Assembly: GCF_900108955.1 (NCBI RefSeq)
Contig: NZ_FNYA01000002.1
Span: 1-64,000 of the forward strand
DNA from: Flavobacterium terrigena
GTDB lineage: Bacteria; Bacteroidota; Bacteroidia; Flavobacteriales; Flavobacteriaceae
Length of the DNA stretch: 64,000 nucleotides
Direction: 5' to 3'
Part shown: piece after piece, positions 8,843 through 17,291 of the stretch
Layout: each line of letters opens with the position of its first letter
Position numbering within the stretch: the stretch's first letter is position 1
Notes under the pieces: model-generated
The model's input: the letters and a program-made list of their open reading frames with translations, nothing else
Databases searched by the model: none
Told to the model about the DNA's origin: nothing
Program-made: the position numbers and the translations under genes

Positions 8843-11476
8843 TTACTTTTTAATAATTTGAATGGATTGACTGCCTGTTGCAGTAGTTAATTTTAAGAAA
8901 TAGTTACCCGAATTTAAATTAGATTGCAATTCAATTGGCAAATCATGTTTACCTGCTAAAAAAGTTTTGTTTGTGGCAATTGTTTGTACCAATTTACCTT
9001 GCACGTCATAAATTTCAACAGTAAGAGTTTCTGAGTTGTTTAAAGTAAACTCAAAAGTAGCGTTTGTTTCTATTGGGTTTGGATAAATAGACAAAACATT
9101 TTCTGATGTAGAAAATTCTAAAGTTCCTAAAACAGTATTCGTAAAACGTGCTAAAACTGCTAATTTATAATCAGAGGTGATTTCACTACCACCAACTACA
9201 ATTTTACCATCAGCTTGTAACAAAATATCATCAATTGCGGAACTTAATCCTAAAACAGTAGTTAATTCTCCGTTTGTACCAAAAGTAGTATCAACAGAAC
9301 CATCCGCGTTATAGCGGCTTATTGAAAAATGATCGTTTCTAGAACCTGCTTTAAGATATTTCCCGTCCGATTGTAAACAAAAGTTATTGTTTTTTGTCCC
9401 TACAATATCGTCTGAAACACCATTGATACCAAAAGTGGAATCAACAGAACCATCACTACTTAATTTTAAAGTTTTATAAATATTCATTGGTGTAGAAGTC
9501 GAATAAAAATTAATTAATAATTTATTATCAGGCAATATTAATGAATTTACAATTTTAATATTATTTGCGCTAGGAAAGTAAACAATTCCATTATTACCAT
9601 AAGTAGTATCAACTGTTCCATTAGGTAAAATTCTAACCACAAAATAACTCATATCTGAAAAACCCGAAACATTACTTTCTTTAGAAAATCCAGAAATTAA
9701 ATATTTACCGTCACTTTGCAAGTTAATTGAAATAGGAACTTCTAAGTAATCATAAATTAAATTTGGGCTTATTCTAAAATTAAATATTCCATTTGTTCCA
9801 AAAGACAAATCTAATGTTCCATCTAAATTAAACTGTCTAAATCCTAAATTATGACTTCCATTAGGCATAAGCTCTTCACAAGAAATTAAAATTTTATTAT
9901 TTGGAGTATACAACAACGCATCAGCATGGTAAAAATTAAAATTTGTTAAATCAACAGCAACCCCACCATTAAAACCTGAATCAAATGTTCCAGCAGAATT
10001 TAAAAGACCAAGTTTAATAGAAGAATTACCTCCTAAAATAATTTTTCCCGAATTATCAAATATAAAATCAGAATAGTAGTCATTCAAAACAACTTTTCCT
10101 AAGGCTCCAAAAGAAGTATCTAATTGACCAAAAGCATCATACTTATATAAAGTACTAATAGGAGTTTTAACCAAAACAAAAAAATCACCAGTAGCATTTT
10201 TTCTCAAAAGAATATGTTTATCAACACCTAAATATACATTTTTTGTATTTGTAGCTATTAAAGTTCCATTAGAACTCAATTCAATTTCTTTAATTTTCGC
10301 ATCGCTATTCATTCCTGATGTAAAACTATTACCACTAATAATAATATTTCCATTTGTTTTTATTTGTGACACTGAAGGTAAATCCGTTTCAAAATTACTT
10401 GTAAAAGCACCATTTGTACCAAAAGTAGTATCTAAATTACCAGTTGCATCAGTTTTTACAACCGAATAATCTAAATTACTCGAACATGCTATTAAAAAGC
10501 CACCTGTGGCTAACACTTTTAGCTTTGGTATGTGGTGCAAATTTGTAGCAGCACCAGTTGTTTCTAAAGACATCGCTATACCTAACATTCTATCTCCTGT
10601 ATCGTTAAACGAAGTATCATATGCACCTGAACTAGTATGTTTTATTAAAACTATACTAGAACCCGACTTTCCTAAAACTACTATTTTCCCGTCTGATAAA
10701 ATTTGTACATCTCTACCATAATTATGCCAAACATTAATTACTACACCATTAGAACCAAAAGCCGTGTCTAATGCTCCGGTGGCTTCTAATCGTACTAACA
10801 AGATTTTTTTTGCACCTGTTGCTCCAGTATCACCAACCACCACAATTTTACCATCTGTTTGTATTTTATGAGAAAATCCTTGATCTATAGAAGTGGAATT
10901 ATAAGTAAAAATACCATCCGAATCAAAAGTAGTATCTAAAGTACCATCTGTATTTAATCGAGCAACCGCTAAATCGTTATTCGTCCCGTTACTGATATAA
11001 CCCGAAACCACAATTTTATTATCAGATTGTACAGAAGCACATTTAATATTCATGTTTTGTCCAGACAAACTAATTGCTTTTGTACCTATAGTATTAAATG
11101 AAGTATCCAAAGCACCTTCGCTTGTTAATCGGGTTACGTTGTTTAATCCTGCTACAATTATTTTACCATCATTTTGTAAAGATACAGTTTGTCCTATTTT
11201 ACCAAATAAATTACTAAAACCAACATTGCTAAATGTAGTATCTTTTGTTCCATCAGAATTATATCTTACAATTAATCCATAGGTAATGCCATTTTCGAAA
11301 TAACGTCCAACATATATCATTTTACCATCGGGCTGTAAAATACCATCATAGGCATTTTGTATTGAAGGAGTATTAGATATTGGATTATTTATCAAACCAT
11401 CGCTATCAAAAGTTGTGTCTAAACTTTGTGCTTTGGCAATAATGGAAAATAAGAAGAAAAGTAGTATTTTTTTCAT
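8843..11476 (-). CDS. Secreted delta-60 repeat protein with T9SS sorting domain
   Basis: An 877-residue exported protein with signal peptide MKKILLFFLFSIIAKAQS. The body has about a dozen delta-60 repeats, recognisable as LDTTFDSDG, LDTTFGTNG, VDTTYGNNG and similar, each followed by a DGKIVV or DGKYLI strand; these probably build a beta-propeller-like fold. The last 85 residues are a type A T9SS C-terminal sorting domain (LSIYPNPIETNATFEF to GNYFLKLTTATGSQSIQIIKK). This predicts export through the outer membrane by T9SS and attachment or release at the cell surface. The biological role is unknown. A 38-bp terminator copy flanks it on each side. Confidence 0.92.
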   Translation of the reverse strand: MKKILLFFLFSIIAKAQSLDTTFDSDGLINNPISNTPSIQNAYDGILQPDGKMIYVGRYFENGITYGLIVRYNSDGTKDTTFSNVGFSNLFGKIGQTVSLQNDGKIIVAGLNNVTRLTSEGALDTSFNTIGTKAISLSGQNMNIKCASVQSDNKIVVSGYISNGTNNDLAVARLNTDGTLDTTFDSDGIFTYNSTSIDQGFSHKIQTDGKIVVVGDTGATGAKKILLVRLEATGALDTAFGSNGVVINVWHNYGRDVQILSDGKIVVLGKSGSSIVLIKHTSSGAYDTSFNDTGDRMLGIAMSLETTGAATNLHHIPKLKVLATGGFLIACSSNLDYSVVKTDATGNLDTTFGTNGAFTSNFETDLPSVSQIKTNGNIIISGNSFTSGMNSDAKIKEIELSSNGTLIATNTKNVYLGVDKHILLRKNATGDFFVLVKTPISTLYKYDAFGQLDTSFGALGKVVLNDYYSDFIFDNSGKIILGGNSSIKLGLLNSAGTFDSGFNGGVAVDLTNFNFYHADALLYTPNNKILISCEELMPNGSHNLGFRQFNLDGTLDLSFGTNGIFNFRISPNLIYDYLEVPISINLQSDGKYLISGFSKESNVSGFSDMSYFVVRILPNGTVDTTYGNNGIVYFPSANNIKIVNSLILPDNKLLINFYSTSTPMNIYKTLKLSSDGSVDSTFGINGVSDDIVGTKNNNFCLQSDGKYLKAGSRNDHFSISRYNADGSVDTTFGTNGELTTVLGLSSAIDDILLQADGKIVVGGSEITSDYKLAVLARFTNTVLGTLEFSTSENVLSIYPNPIETNATFEFTLNNSETLTVEIYDVQGKLVQTIATNKTFLAGKHDLPIELQSNLNSGNYFLKLTTATGSQSIQIIKK

Positions 11477-11569
11477 TTGTAAGAAAAGTTAAATTCCTAC
11501 AAATTAAAAATAAAAAAAACACTTAACCTATTTTTTGTGTGAATTATTAGTTTTAATATTTTGGAATTA

Positions 11570-11605
11570 GCAATGCTGTTATTGCTTCGTTCCTCGCAAT
11601 GACTG
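11570..11605 (-). repeat. Half-copy of a dispersed palindromic element
   Basis: On the minus strand GTCATTGCGAGGAACGAAGC starts at 11603, a motif I recall as one arm of a widespread Bacteroidota intergenic palindrome. The second arm is not evident, so this looks like a remnant in the gap between the delta-60 gene and the typA terminator. Confidence 0.4.
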
Positions 11606-11607
11606 GA

Positions 11608-11645
11608 CATAAAAAAACCACGAAAATCAAGTGAAATTCGTGGTT
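11608..11645 (-). terminator. Terminator after typA (repeat copy B)
   Basis: Same 38-bp hairpin as at 8786-8823, including the 7-A run and the loop. Both copies are also followed on the plus strand by TATTTATAAAAA. It lies just past the typA stop. Confidence 0.85.
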
Positions 11646-11668
11646 TAATATATTTATAAAAAATCTAA

Positions 11669-13465
11669 TTAGATTTTAAAACGTTTTCTTTCTGTTTCCG
11701 TTAAATAAATTTTTCTTAAACGGATAGATTTTGGTGTACACTCCACATATTCATCTTTTTGAATGTACTCTAAAGCTTCTTCAAGAGAGAAAATAACTGG
11801 AGGAATAATTCTTGCTTTTTCATCATTTCCAGACGAACGTACGTTAGATTGTTTTTTCTCTTTCGTTACGTTTACACACATATCATCACCACGAGAGTTT
11901 TCACCAATAACTTGACCTTCATAGATTTTAGCATTTGGCTCCACGAAGAATTTACCTCTATCTTGTAATTTATCAATAGAATAAGGAATAGCTTTACCTT
12001 TTTCCATAGAAATTAACGAACCTTTGTTACGTCCAGAAATTTCACCTTTGTATGGTTCGTATCCAATAAAACGGTGTGCCATAATAGCTTCACCAGCAGT
12101 AGCAGTAAGTAATTGGTTACGTAATCCAATAATTCCACGAGATGGAATATTGAATTTAATAATCATACGTTCCCCTTTAGTTTCCATGCTTAACATTTCA
12201 CCTTTACGTAAAGTAACAAACTCTACAGCTCTACCTGATAAACTTTCTGGCAAATCGATAGTTAATTCTTCAATTGGCTCACATTTAACACCATCAACTT
12301 CTTTAATGATAACTTGTGGTTGACCAATTTGTAATTCGTAACCTTCTCTTCTCATAGTTTCAATTAAAACCGATAAGTGTAATACACCACGACCAAAAAC
12401 CATGAATTTATCAGCAGAATCAGTCTCACCCATTCTCATAGCTAAGTTTTTCTCTAATTCTTTTTCTAATCTTTCTCTAATATGACGAGACGTTACAAAT
12501 TTACCTTCTTTACCAAAAAACGGAGAATCGTTAATTGTAAACAACATACTCATTGTTGGCTCATCAATAGCAATTGAAGTTAACGCTTCAGGATTTTCAA
12601 AATCAGCAATAGTATCACCAATTTCAAAACCATCTACACCAATAATTGCACAAATATCTCCAGCAATTACACTTTCTACTTTCTTACGACCTAAACCTTC
12701 AAAAGTGTGTAATTCTTTAATTTTTGATTTTGTAATAGAACCATCACGTTTTACTAACGAAATGTTCATACCTTCTTTTAATTCTCCTCTTTCTAATCTA
12801 CCAATAGCGATACGACCTGTAAATGCAGAGAAATCTAAAGATGTAATTAACATTTGAGGCGTTCCTTGTCCAACATTTGGAGCTGGTACGTGCTCAATAA
12901 CCATATCTAATAATGCTTCCACATTATCAGTTACGTTTTCCCAATGGTCAGACATCCAGTTGTTTTTAGCAGAACCATAAACAGCAGGGAAATCTAATTG
13001 AGCTTCAGTAGCACCTAATTCGAACATTAAGTCGAATACTTTTTCGTGAACTTCTTCTGGAGTACAGTTTTCTTTGTCCACTTTATTAATAACTACGCAA
13101 GGTTTTAAACCTAAATCGATAGCTTTTTGTAATACGAAACGAGTTTGTGGCATTGGTCCTTCAAAAGCATCTACTAACAAACATACACCATCGGCCATGT
13201 TTAATACACGCTCTACTTCACCACCAAAATCGGCGTGACCAGGAGTGTCAATAATATTAATTTTAGTTCCTTTATAAGAAACAGAAACGTTTTTAGAAGT
13301 AATAGTAATTCCTCTTTCACGTTCTAAGTCGTTATTATCTAAGATTAAATCTCCAGTATTTTCGTTATCACGGAATAATTGACAGTGATACATAATTTTA
13401 TCAACCAATGTAGTTTTACCGTGGTCAACGTGGGCAATAATTGCAATGTTTCTAATAGATGACAT
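11669..13465 (-). CDS. typA: Translational GTPase TypA/BipA
   Basis: TypA is a ribosome-associated GTPase related to EF-G that aids 50S assembly and stress or cold adaptation. The 598-residue protein has the G1 motif AHVDHGKTT at 11-19, RERGITI (switch I), DTPGHADF (G3), NKVD (G4), EF-G-like domains II, III and V, and the BipA-specific C-terminal domain ending [17 protein letters not shown]. The frame extends upstream to 13519, but a -7 box at 13486-13493 places the transcript start inside that extension. The start is therefore the ATG at 13465 ([16 protein letters not shown]). Confidence 0.97.
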   Translation of the reverse strand: MSSIRNIAIIAHVDHGKTTLVDKIMYHCQLFRDNENTGDLILDNNDLERERGITITSKNVSVSYKGTKINIIDTPGHADFGGEVERVLNMADGVCLLVDAFEGPMPQTRFVLQKAIDLGLKPCVVINKVDKENCTPEEVHEKVFDLMFELGATEAQLDFPAVYGSAKNNWMSDHWENVTDNVEALLDMVIEHVPAPNVGQGTPQMLITSLDFSAFTGRIAIGRLERGELKEGMNISLVKRDGSITKSKIKELHTFEGLGRKKVESVIAGDICAIIGVDGFEIGDTIADFENPEALTSIAIDEPTMSMLFTINDSPFFGKEGKFVTSRHIRERLEKELEKNLAMRMGETDSADKFMVFGRGVLHLSVLIETMRREGYELQIGQPQVIIKEVDGVKCEPIEELTIDLPESLSGRAVEFVTLRKGEMLSMETKGERMIIKFNIPSRGIIGLRNQLLTATAGEAIMAHRFIGYEPYKGEISGRNKGSLISMEKGKAIPYSIDKLQDRGKFFVEPNAKIYEGQVIGENSRGDDMCVNVTKEKKQSNVRSSGNDEKARIIPPVIFSLEEALEYIQKDEYVECTPKSIRLRKIYLTETERKRFKI

Positions 13466-13485
13466 ATATTCTTTTTTTGAAAGTG

Positions 13486-13493
13486 CAAAGGTA
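13486..13493 (-). promoter_or_regulatory. -7 box for typA
   Basis: Minus-strand TACCTTTG matches TAnnTTTG. The predicted start of transcription is about 14 nt before the ATG at 13465, which decides the start codon. Confidence 0.65.
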
Positions 13494-13576
13494 CGTTTAT
13501 TATCTTGATAATCAAACAACTATTTGTTTTGTTTTTTATTTGATAACATTTGAAGCAAAACTATTCATTTTCAACA

Positions 13577-13663
13577 CACTAACAGTCGTGTGTTCCGCTA
13601 TATCTTTTGTTTAATTGTCTTGAACACAATTAAACAAAAGGATGCCGCTTCACCCACGGCTAG
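13577..13663 (-). ncRNA. Flavobacterial hairpin element (Flavo-1-like), copy 2
   Basis: A perfect 15-bp stem joins 13604-13618 and 13626-13640 (CTTTTGTTTAATTGT/ACAATTAAACAAAAG) around a 7-base loop. In minus-strand sense it is preceded by CTAGCC and GCGGCATCC and followed by GATATAGCGGAA, matching the arms of the element at 4421-4512. It lies between rpsT and typA, both on the minus strand, downstream of the rpsT terminator. It could be an independent small RNA or a mobile intergenic element. Confidence 0.5.
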
Positions 13664-13710
13664 AGAAGAAAATTAGGGTTTCAGAGCAAAAATCAAAAAT
13701 TCTAAAACAA

Positions 13711-13740
13711 AAAAAGTCCTGATTTTCATCAGGACTTTTA
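13711..13740 (-). terminator. Terminator after rpsT
   Basis: AAAAGTCCTGA and TCAGGACTTTT form a stem around a short loop, just past the rpsT stop on the minus strand. Confidence 0.85.
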
Positions 13741-13759
13741 ATTTATCTTAAATTACTAA

Positions 13760-14011
13760 TTATAAACTAGCAACTAATTTTGTTAACTTAGATTTTAAGT
13801 TTGAAGCTTTGTTAGCGTGGATAATGTTTTTCTTAGCTAACTTGTCGATCATTGAAATAACTGTAGGTAATTTTGCAGCAGCTTCTGCTTTTACAGTTGC
13901 TAAACGAATTGCTTTAATAGCATTACGCGTAGTTTTGTGTTGGTATTTGTTTAATACTCTTCTTTTTTCGTTGCTTCTAATTCTTTTTAAAGCTGACTTA
14001 TGATTTGCCAT
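13760..14011 (-). CDS. rpsT: 30S ribosomal protein S20 (bS20)
   Basis: bS20 binds 16S rRNA early in 30S assembly. The 83-residue, strongly basic protein has the family start [26 protein letters not shown] and the C-terminal [16 protein letters not shown] helix. It has its own -7 box at 14159-14166 and a terminator at 13711-13740, so it is monocistronic. An unusually long leader of about 140 nt with complementary ends precedes it, which suggests post-transcriptional control (see the leader entry). Confidence 0.97.
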   Translation of the reverse strand: MANHKSALKRIRSNEKRRVLNKYQHKTTRNAIKAIRLATVKAEAAAKLPTVISMIDKLAKKNIIHANKASNLKSKLTKLVASL

Positions 14012-14152
14012 TTTCTTAATTTTTAAATTGTAATAACTTTATTTACTTATTAGTAAAAACAAGAAAAACCTCCCACAATTGATCTTTCAATCAATCACTT
14101 CAGTTTTAACTAACAAAACAAAAAAGGAGACACCATTTCTTGTTTTATAAAA
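14012..14152 (-). promoter_or_regulatory. Structured 5' leader of rpsT
   Basis: Between the predicted transcript start near 14152 and the rpsT ATG lie about 140 nt. Positions 14136-14146 (TTTCTTGTTTT on the plus strand) are an exact 11-bp complement of 14056-14066. GGAG (126-129 of the 14 kb block) can pair with CTCC (14070-14073) just inside that stem, and ATTGAT/ATCAAT (14078-14083 with 14090-14095) forms an inner hairpin. This is a plausible ribosomal-protein leader for autoregulation by S20, by inference only. Confidence 0.45.
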
Positions 14153-14158
14153 CTATTT

Positions 14159-14166
14159 CAAAACTA
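14159..14166 (-). promoter_or_regulatory. -7 box for rpsT
   Basis: Minus-strand TAGTTTTG matches TAnnTTTG and lies between the tRNA-Glu gene at 14172 and the rpsT leader. Confidence 0.5.
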
Positions 14167-14171
14167 ATTTG

Positions 14172-14243
14172 TAGTCCGTAGGGGAATCGAACCCCTCTTA
14201 CCAGGATGAAAACCTGGCGTCCTAACCGATAGACGAACGGACC
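14172..14243 (-). tRNA. tRNA-Glu (UUC), copy 1
   Basis: The minus strand folds as a 72-nt cloverleaf. The acceptor GGTCCGT pairs with ACGGACT (with a G-U at the end), the anticodon arm CCAGG-TTTTCAT-CCTGG has anticodon TTC, and the T arm is GAGGGGTTCGATTCCCCT. The CCA end is not encoded. It is identical to the copy at 14277-14348. Confidence 0.95.
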
Positions 14244-14276
14244 ATTAACTGATTTATTGTTTCAGTAAAAACATTG

Positions 14277-14348
14277 TAGTCCGTAGGGGAATCGAACCCC
14301 TCTTACCAGGATGAAAACCTGGCGTCCTAACCGATAGACGAACGGACC
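14277..14348 (-). tRNA. tRNA-Glu (UUC), copy 2
   Basis: Identical in sequence to the copy 105 bp away, with the same cloverleaf and TTC anticodon, and separated from it by 33 bp. The two are probably cotranscribed as a tandem pair. The rest of the stretch between rpsT and proS (14012-14546) holds the rpsT leader and promoter, these tRNAs and a 7-bp-periodic array; I see no protein gene in it. Confidence 0.95.
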
Positions 14349-14499
14349 ATTGCATTTGCTGTAATGCGAGTGCAAAAATACAACTATTTTTTATTTGTGC
14401 AATACCTGAGGTAAAAATTTTGTATTTTTTTTCAAAACCTCAGCTTAAGCCCTTATTTATAAGATATTTAGCTATTTCAAAAAAAATTAATTTTTCAAA

Positions 14500-14541
14500 A
14501 TCTCAAATATCAAATCGTAAATCACAAATTGTAAATCGTAA
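14500..14541 (-). repeat. 7-bp-periodic array after the proS stop
   Basis: Six heptamers in strict register. In proS sense they read TNNNATT (TACGATT occurs twice), beginning 5 bp after the stop. Same type and same gene-relative orientation as the array after cysS. Confidence 0.75.
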
Positions 14542-14546
14542 ATTCC

Positions 14547-16025
14547 CTAATATGCTTTTGCGAAAAGAACTCTTCCTTTTGAAGGCGCTCCTGTTAAAAC
14601 ACAATCTCCAGCTTCTTCTACTCTATCCAAAGGAATACATCTAATAGTCGCTTTCGTTAAATCTTTTATTTTCTCTTCTGTTTCTGCCGTTCCATCCCAA
14701 TGAGCCGACACAAAACCAGTTTTATTCTCTAAAACATCTTTAAACTCTTCAAATGAATTTACTTCCGTTGTATGAGCTGCTCTGTAATCCACCGCTTTAT
14801 TAAATAAATCCCTTTGAATTTGTACTAATAAATCTTGGATATAACTTACAATTCCTTCCGCTGGTTTTACTTCTTTAGTTAACGTATCTCTACGAGCTAC
14901 TTCAAAAGTTCCGTTTTCTAAATCTTTCGGACCAACCGCTAAACGAACCGGAACTCCTTTCAATTCCCATTCCGCAAATTTGAAACCTGGCTTTTGCGTC
15001 GTTCTATTATCAAATTTCACAGAAATGTTTAATTTCTTAAATTGAGCTACCAAACCATTTGCTACTTCAGAAATCCTATCAAATTCTTCATCCGTTTTAA
15101 AAATCGGCACAATAACTACTTGAATTGGTGCTACATTTGGAGGCAACACTAATCCGTTATCGTCTGAATGTGTCATCACTAACGCACCCATTAAACGAGT
15201 TGAAACTCCCCAAGAAGTTCCCCAAACAAATTCTTGTTTTCCTTCTTGATTCGTAAATTTCACATCAAATGCTTTAGCAAAATTTTGACCTAAAAAGTGA
15301 GACGTTCCTGCTTGTAACGCTTTTCCGTCTTGCATTAATGCTTCAATACAATATGTTTCATCTGCTCCAGCAAAACGTTCTGTTTCAGTTTTCAAACCTT
15401 TAACAACCGGAATTGCCATGAAATTTTCAGCAAAATCAGCATAAACATGCATCATTTTTTCAGATTCTTCAATTGCTTCTGCTTTAGTTGCGTGAGCTGT
15501 ATGTCCTTCTTGCCATAAAAACTCAGCTGTTCTTAAAAACAAACGCGTTCTCATTTCCCAACGCACAACATTCGCCCATTGGTTAATCAATAAAGGTAAA
15601 TCTCTATACGATTGCACCCATCCTTTATAAGTACTCCAAATAATCGCTTCAGAAGTTGGACGAACGATTAATTCTTCCTCTAATTTAGCATTTGGATCTA
15701 CCATTAATTTCCCAGGTTTATCTGGATCGTTTTTCAATCTATAATGAGTTACAATTGCACATTCCTTTGCAAAACCTTCCGCATTTTTTTCTTCTGCTTC
15801 AAACATGCTTTTCGGAACAAATAAGGGGAAATACGCATTACTATGACCTGTTTCTTTAAACATTTTATCAAGTTCCGCCTGCATTTTTTCCCAAATTGCA
15901 TAACCGTATGGCTTAATCACCATACAACCTCTTACTCCAGAATTCTCTGCTAAATCAGCCTTTACGACTAATTCATTATACCATGCAGAATAATCTTCGC
16001 TTCTAGTTGTTAAATTTTTACTCAT
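14547..16025 (-). CDS. proS: Prolyl-tRNA synthetase (short, archaeal/eukaryal-like form)
   Basis: ProRS charges tRNA-Pro. At 492 residues it is the ProS type without the bacterial INS editing domain. It shows class II motifs: [10 protein letters not shown] region with [14 protein letters not shown], motif 2 in [28 protein letters not shown], and motif 3 in [35 protein letters not shown] is typical of this subfamily. The C-terminal anticodon-binding domain and the terminal region ending RVLFAKAY are present. A -7 box lies 51 bp upstream, back-to-back with that of the divergent lipoprotein gene. Confidence 0.97.
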   Translation of the reverse strand: MSKNLTTRSEDYSAWYNELVVKADLAENSGVRGCMVIKPYGYAIWEKMQAELDKMFKETGHSNAYFPLFVPKSMFEAEEKNAEGFAKECAIVTHYRLKNDPDKPGKLMVDPNAKLEEELIVRPTSEAIIWSTYKGWVQSYRDLPLLINQWANVVRWEMRTRLFLRTAEFLWQEGHTAHATKAEAIEESEKMMHVYADFAENFMAIPVVKGLKTETERFAGADETYCIEALMQDGKALQAGTSHFLGQNFAKAFDVKFTNQEGKQEFVWGTSWGVSTRLMGALVMTHSDDNGLVLPPNVAPIQVVIVPIFKTDEEFDRISEVANGLVAQFKKLNISVKFDNRTTQKPGFKFAEWELKGVPVRLAVGPKDLENGTFEVARRDTLTKEVKPAEGIVSYIQDLLVQIQRDLFNKAVDYRAAHTTEVNSFEEFKDVLENKTGFVSAHWDGTAETEEKIKDLTKATIRCIPLDRVEEAGDCVLTGAPSKGRVLFAKAY

Positions 16026-16075
16026 TTTTATAATATTGGCACAAAATTTGTTTTATTTGTATTAATTTAGTGGTA

Positions 16076-16083
16076 CAAAACTA
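16076..16083 (-). promoter_or_regulatory. -7 box for proS
   Basis: Minus-strand TAGTTTTG matches TAnnTTTG. It is only 2 bp from the oppositely directed -7 box at 16086-16093, so the divergent promoters overlap. Confidence 0.5.
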
Positions 16084-16085
16084 CT

Positions 16086-16093
16086 TAATTTTG
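16086..16093 (+). promoter_or_regulatory. -7 box for the Gly/Trp-rich lipoprotein gene
   Basis: TAATTTTG matches TAnnTTTG, 28 bp before the ATG at 16122 and overlapping the divergent proS promoter. Confidence 0.55.
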
Positions 16094-16121
16094 TAAAGAC
16101 CAACAATAAAATTTACCATAT

Positions 16122-17225
16122 ATGAAAACAAATTACATTTTTCAGCTAAAAACACTTAGATTTTTAAGTCTATTTGTTGGTGCAATCACAGTGACAGCTT
16201 GTGGTTCGTATCAAAATTCGTCATATTATGACAATGATGGCGTTTATGGACCTGACAAAACTGTTACATATGAGAGAACAACTCAAGACAATAACACGGT
16301 TGCAACAGATAACAAATATGCACAACAGTTTAAAGATATGGAGGCCGATTTTGGCCCAACAGAGGTTTTAACCGATGTAGACAACTACAAATCAACACAA
16401 GACACTGTATACGTTCAAGAATCCGAAACCAGATATGCTGGTTGGGGCGAAAACCAAACTAACAATGTTACCGTAAACGTTTATGGTAATTCTGGTTGGT
16501 ACGGAAACGGTTGGTATGGCAACAACTGGGGTTGGAATAACGGATGGTACGGAAACAATTGGGGTTGGTACGGAAATGGATGGTATGGCAATAGCTGGGG
16601 CTGGAACAACGGTTGGTATGGAAATGGCTGGTATGGTGGGTATTACGGACCATATTGGGGTAATGGATATTATGGAGGCTACTATGGCGGATATTACGGA
16701 AATGGATGGTACAATAGCTACTATGCAAATGGATGGTACGGACGAGGAAATATAGCATACAATAGCAGTCCGCGTGGTGGAAATGGATACAGAAGCAATG
16801 GAAATGCTGGTAGATATTCTTCAGGAAGAAACGGAAATGTAATTGGAAACCCAAGAAATCAAACTTCTCAACCGAGAGGGAACGCTATTGGTAATCCTAG
16901 AAATCAAACTTCTCAACCAAGAGGAATTTCTACTCCAAGAGGAAATACAAATGTTGGTACGCCTAGAAATCAAACTTCTCAACCAAGAGTTATTATCTCT
17001 CAACCAAGAGGAAACAACAACTCTGGAACACCAAGAAATCAGACTTCTGAACCAAGATCTACTTCAACTCCTAGAATGGATACACCAAGAAATGATTCTC
17101 CAAGAAACGACTCTCCAAGAACAATATCTACACCAAGAAGTTCAGACTTCGGTGGCGGAAGAAGTTCTGGTGGCGGTTCAATGGGCGGTGGAAGATCTGG
17201 CGGCGGAGGTCGTGGTGGAAGATAA
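16122..17225 (+). CDS. Low-complexity lipoprotein rich in Gly, Trp, Tyr and Asn
   Basis: A 367-residue protein with a lipoprotein signal peptide and lipobox (VTAC, Cys near residue 27). Three low-complexity parts follow an acidic linker. Residues about 120-205 are GWYGNGWYG/NNWGWNNG repeats; about 240-310 are repeats of PRNQTSQPRG; the last 30 are Gly/Ser/Arg-rich, ending in GGGRGGR. No enzyme motif is visible. It is probably anchored in the outer membrane; the sticky aromatic part and the basic tail suggest binding or surface structure, by inference. Repeats make several antisense and shifted frames look open, but these are shadows. Confidence 0.85.
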   Translation: MKTNYIFQLKTLRFLSLFVGAITVTACGSYQNSSYYDNDGVYGPDKTVTYERTTQDNNTVATDNKYAQQFKDMEADFGPTEVLTDVDNYKSTQDTVYVQESETRYAGWGENQTNNVTVNVYGNSGWYGNGWYGNNWGWNNGWYGNNWGWYGNGWYGNSWGWNNGWYGNGWYGGYYGPYWGNGYYGGYYGGYYGNGWYNSYYANGWYGRGNIAYNSSPRGGNGYRSNGNAGRYSSGRNGNVIGNPRNQTSQPRGNAIGNPRNQTSQPRGISTPRGNTNVGTPRNQTSQPRVIISQPRGNNNSGTPRNQTSEPRSTSTPRMDTPRNDSPRNDSPRTISTPRSSDFGGGRSSGGGSMGGGRSGGGGRGGR

Positions 17226-17240
17226 TAAAAAAATAATTTC

Positions 17241-17273
17241 AAAAACCTGTTTGTAACTACAGGCAGGTTTTTT
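17241..17273 (+). terminator. Terminator after the lipoprotein gene
   Basis: AACCTG (17244-17249) pairs with CAGGTT (17264-17269), followed by a T run. Confidence 0.75.
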
Positions 17274-17291
17274 CAAACTATATAAAAACAT

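Noticed and set aside
16468..17256. Open frames antisense to, and shifted within, the Gly/Trp-rich lipoprotein gene.
   Set aside because: They arise from the repeated codons of the real gene, have no promoter, and give low-complexity His- or Leu/Gln-rich products unlike any family.
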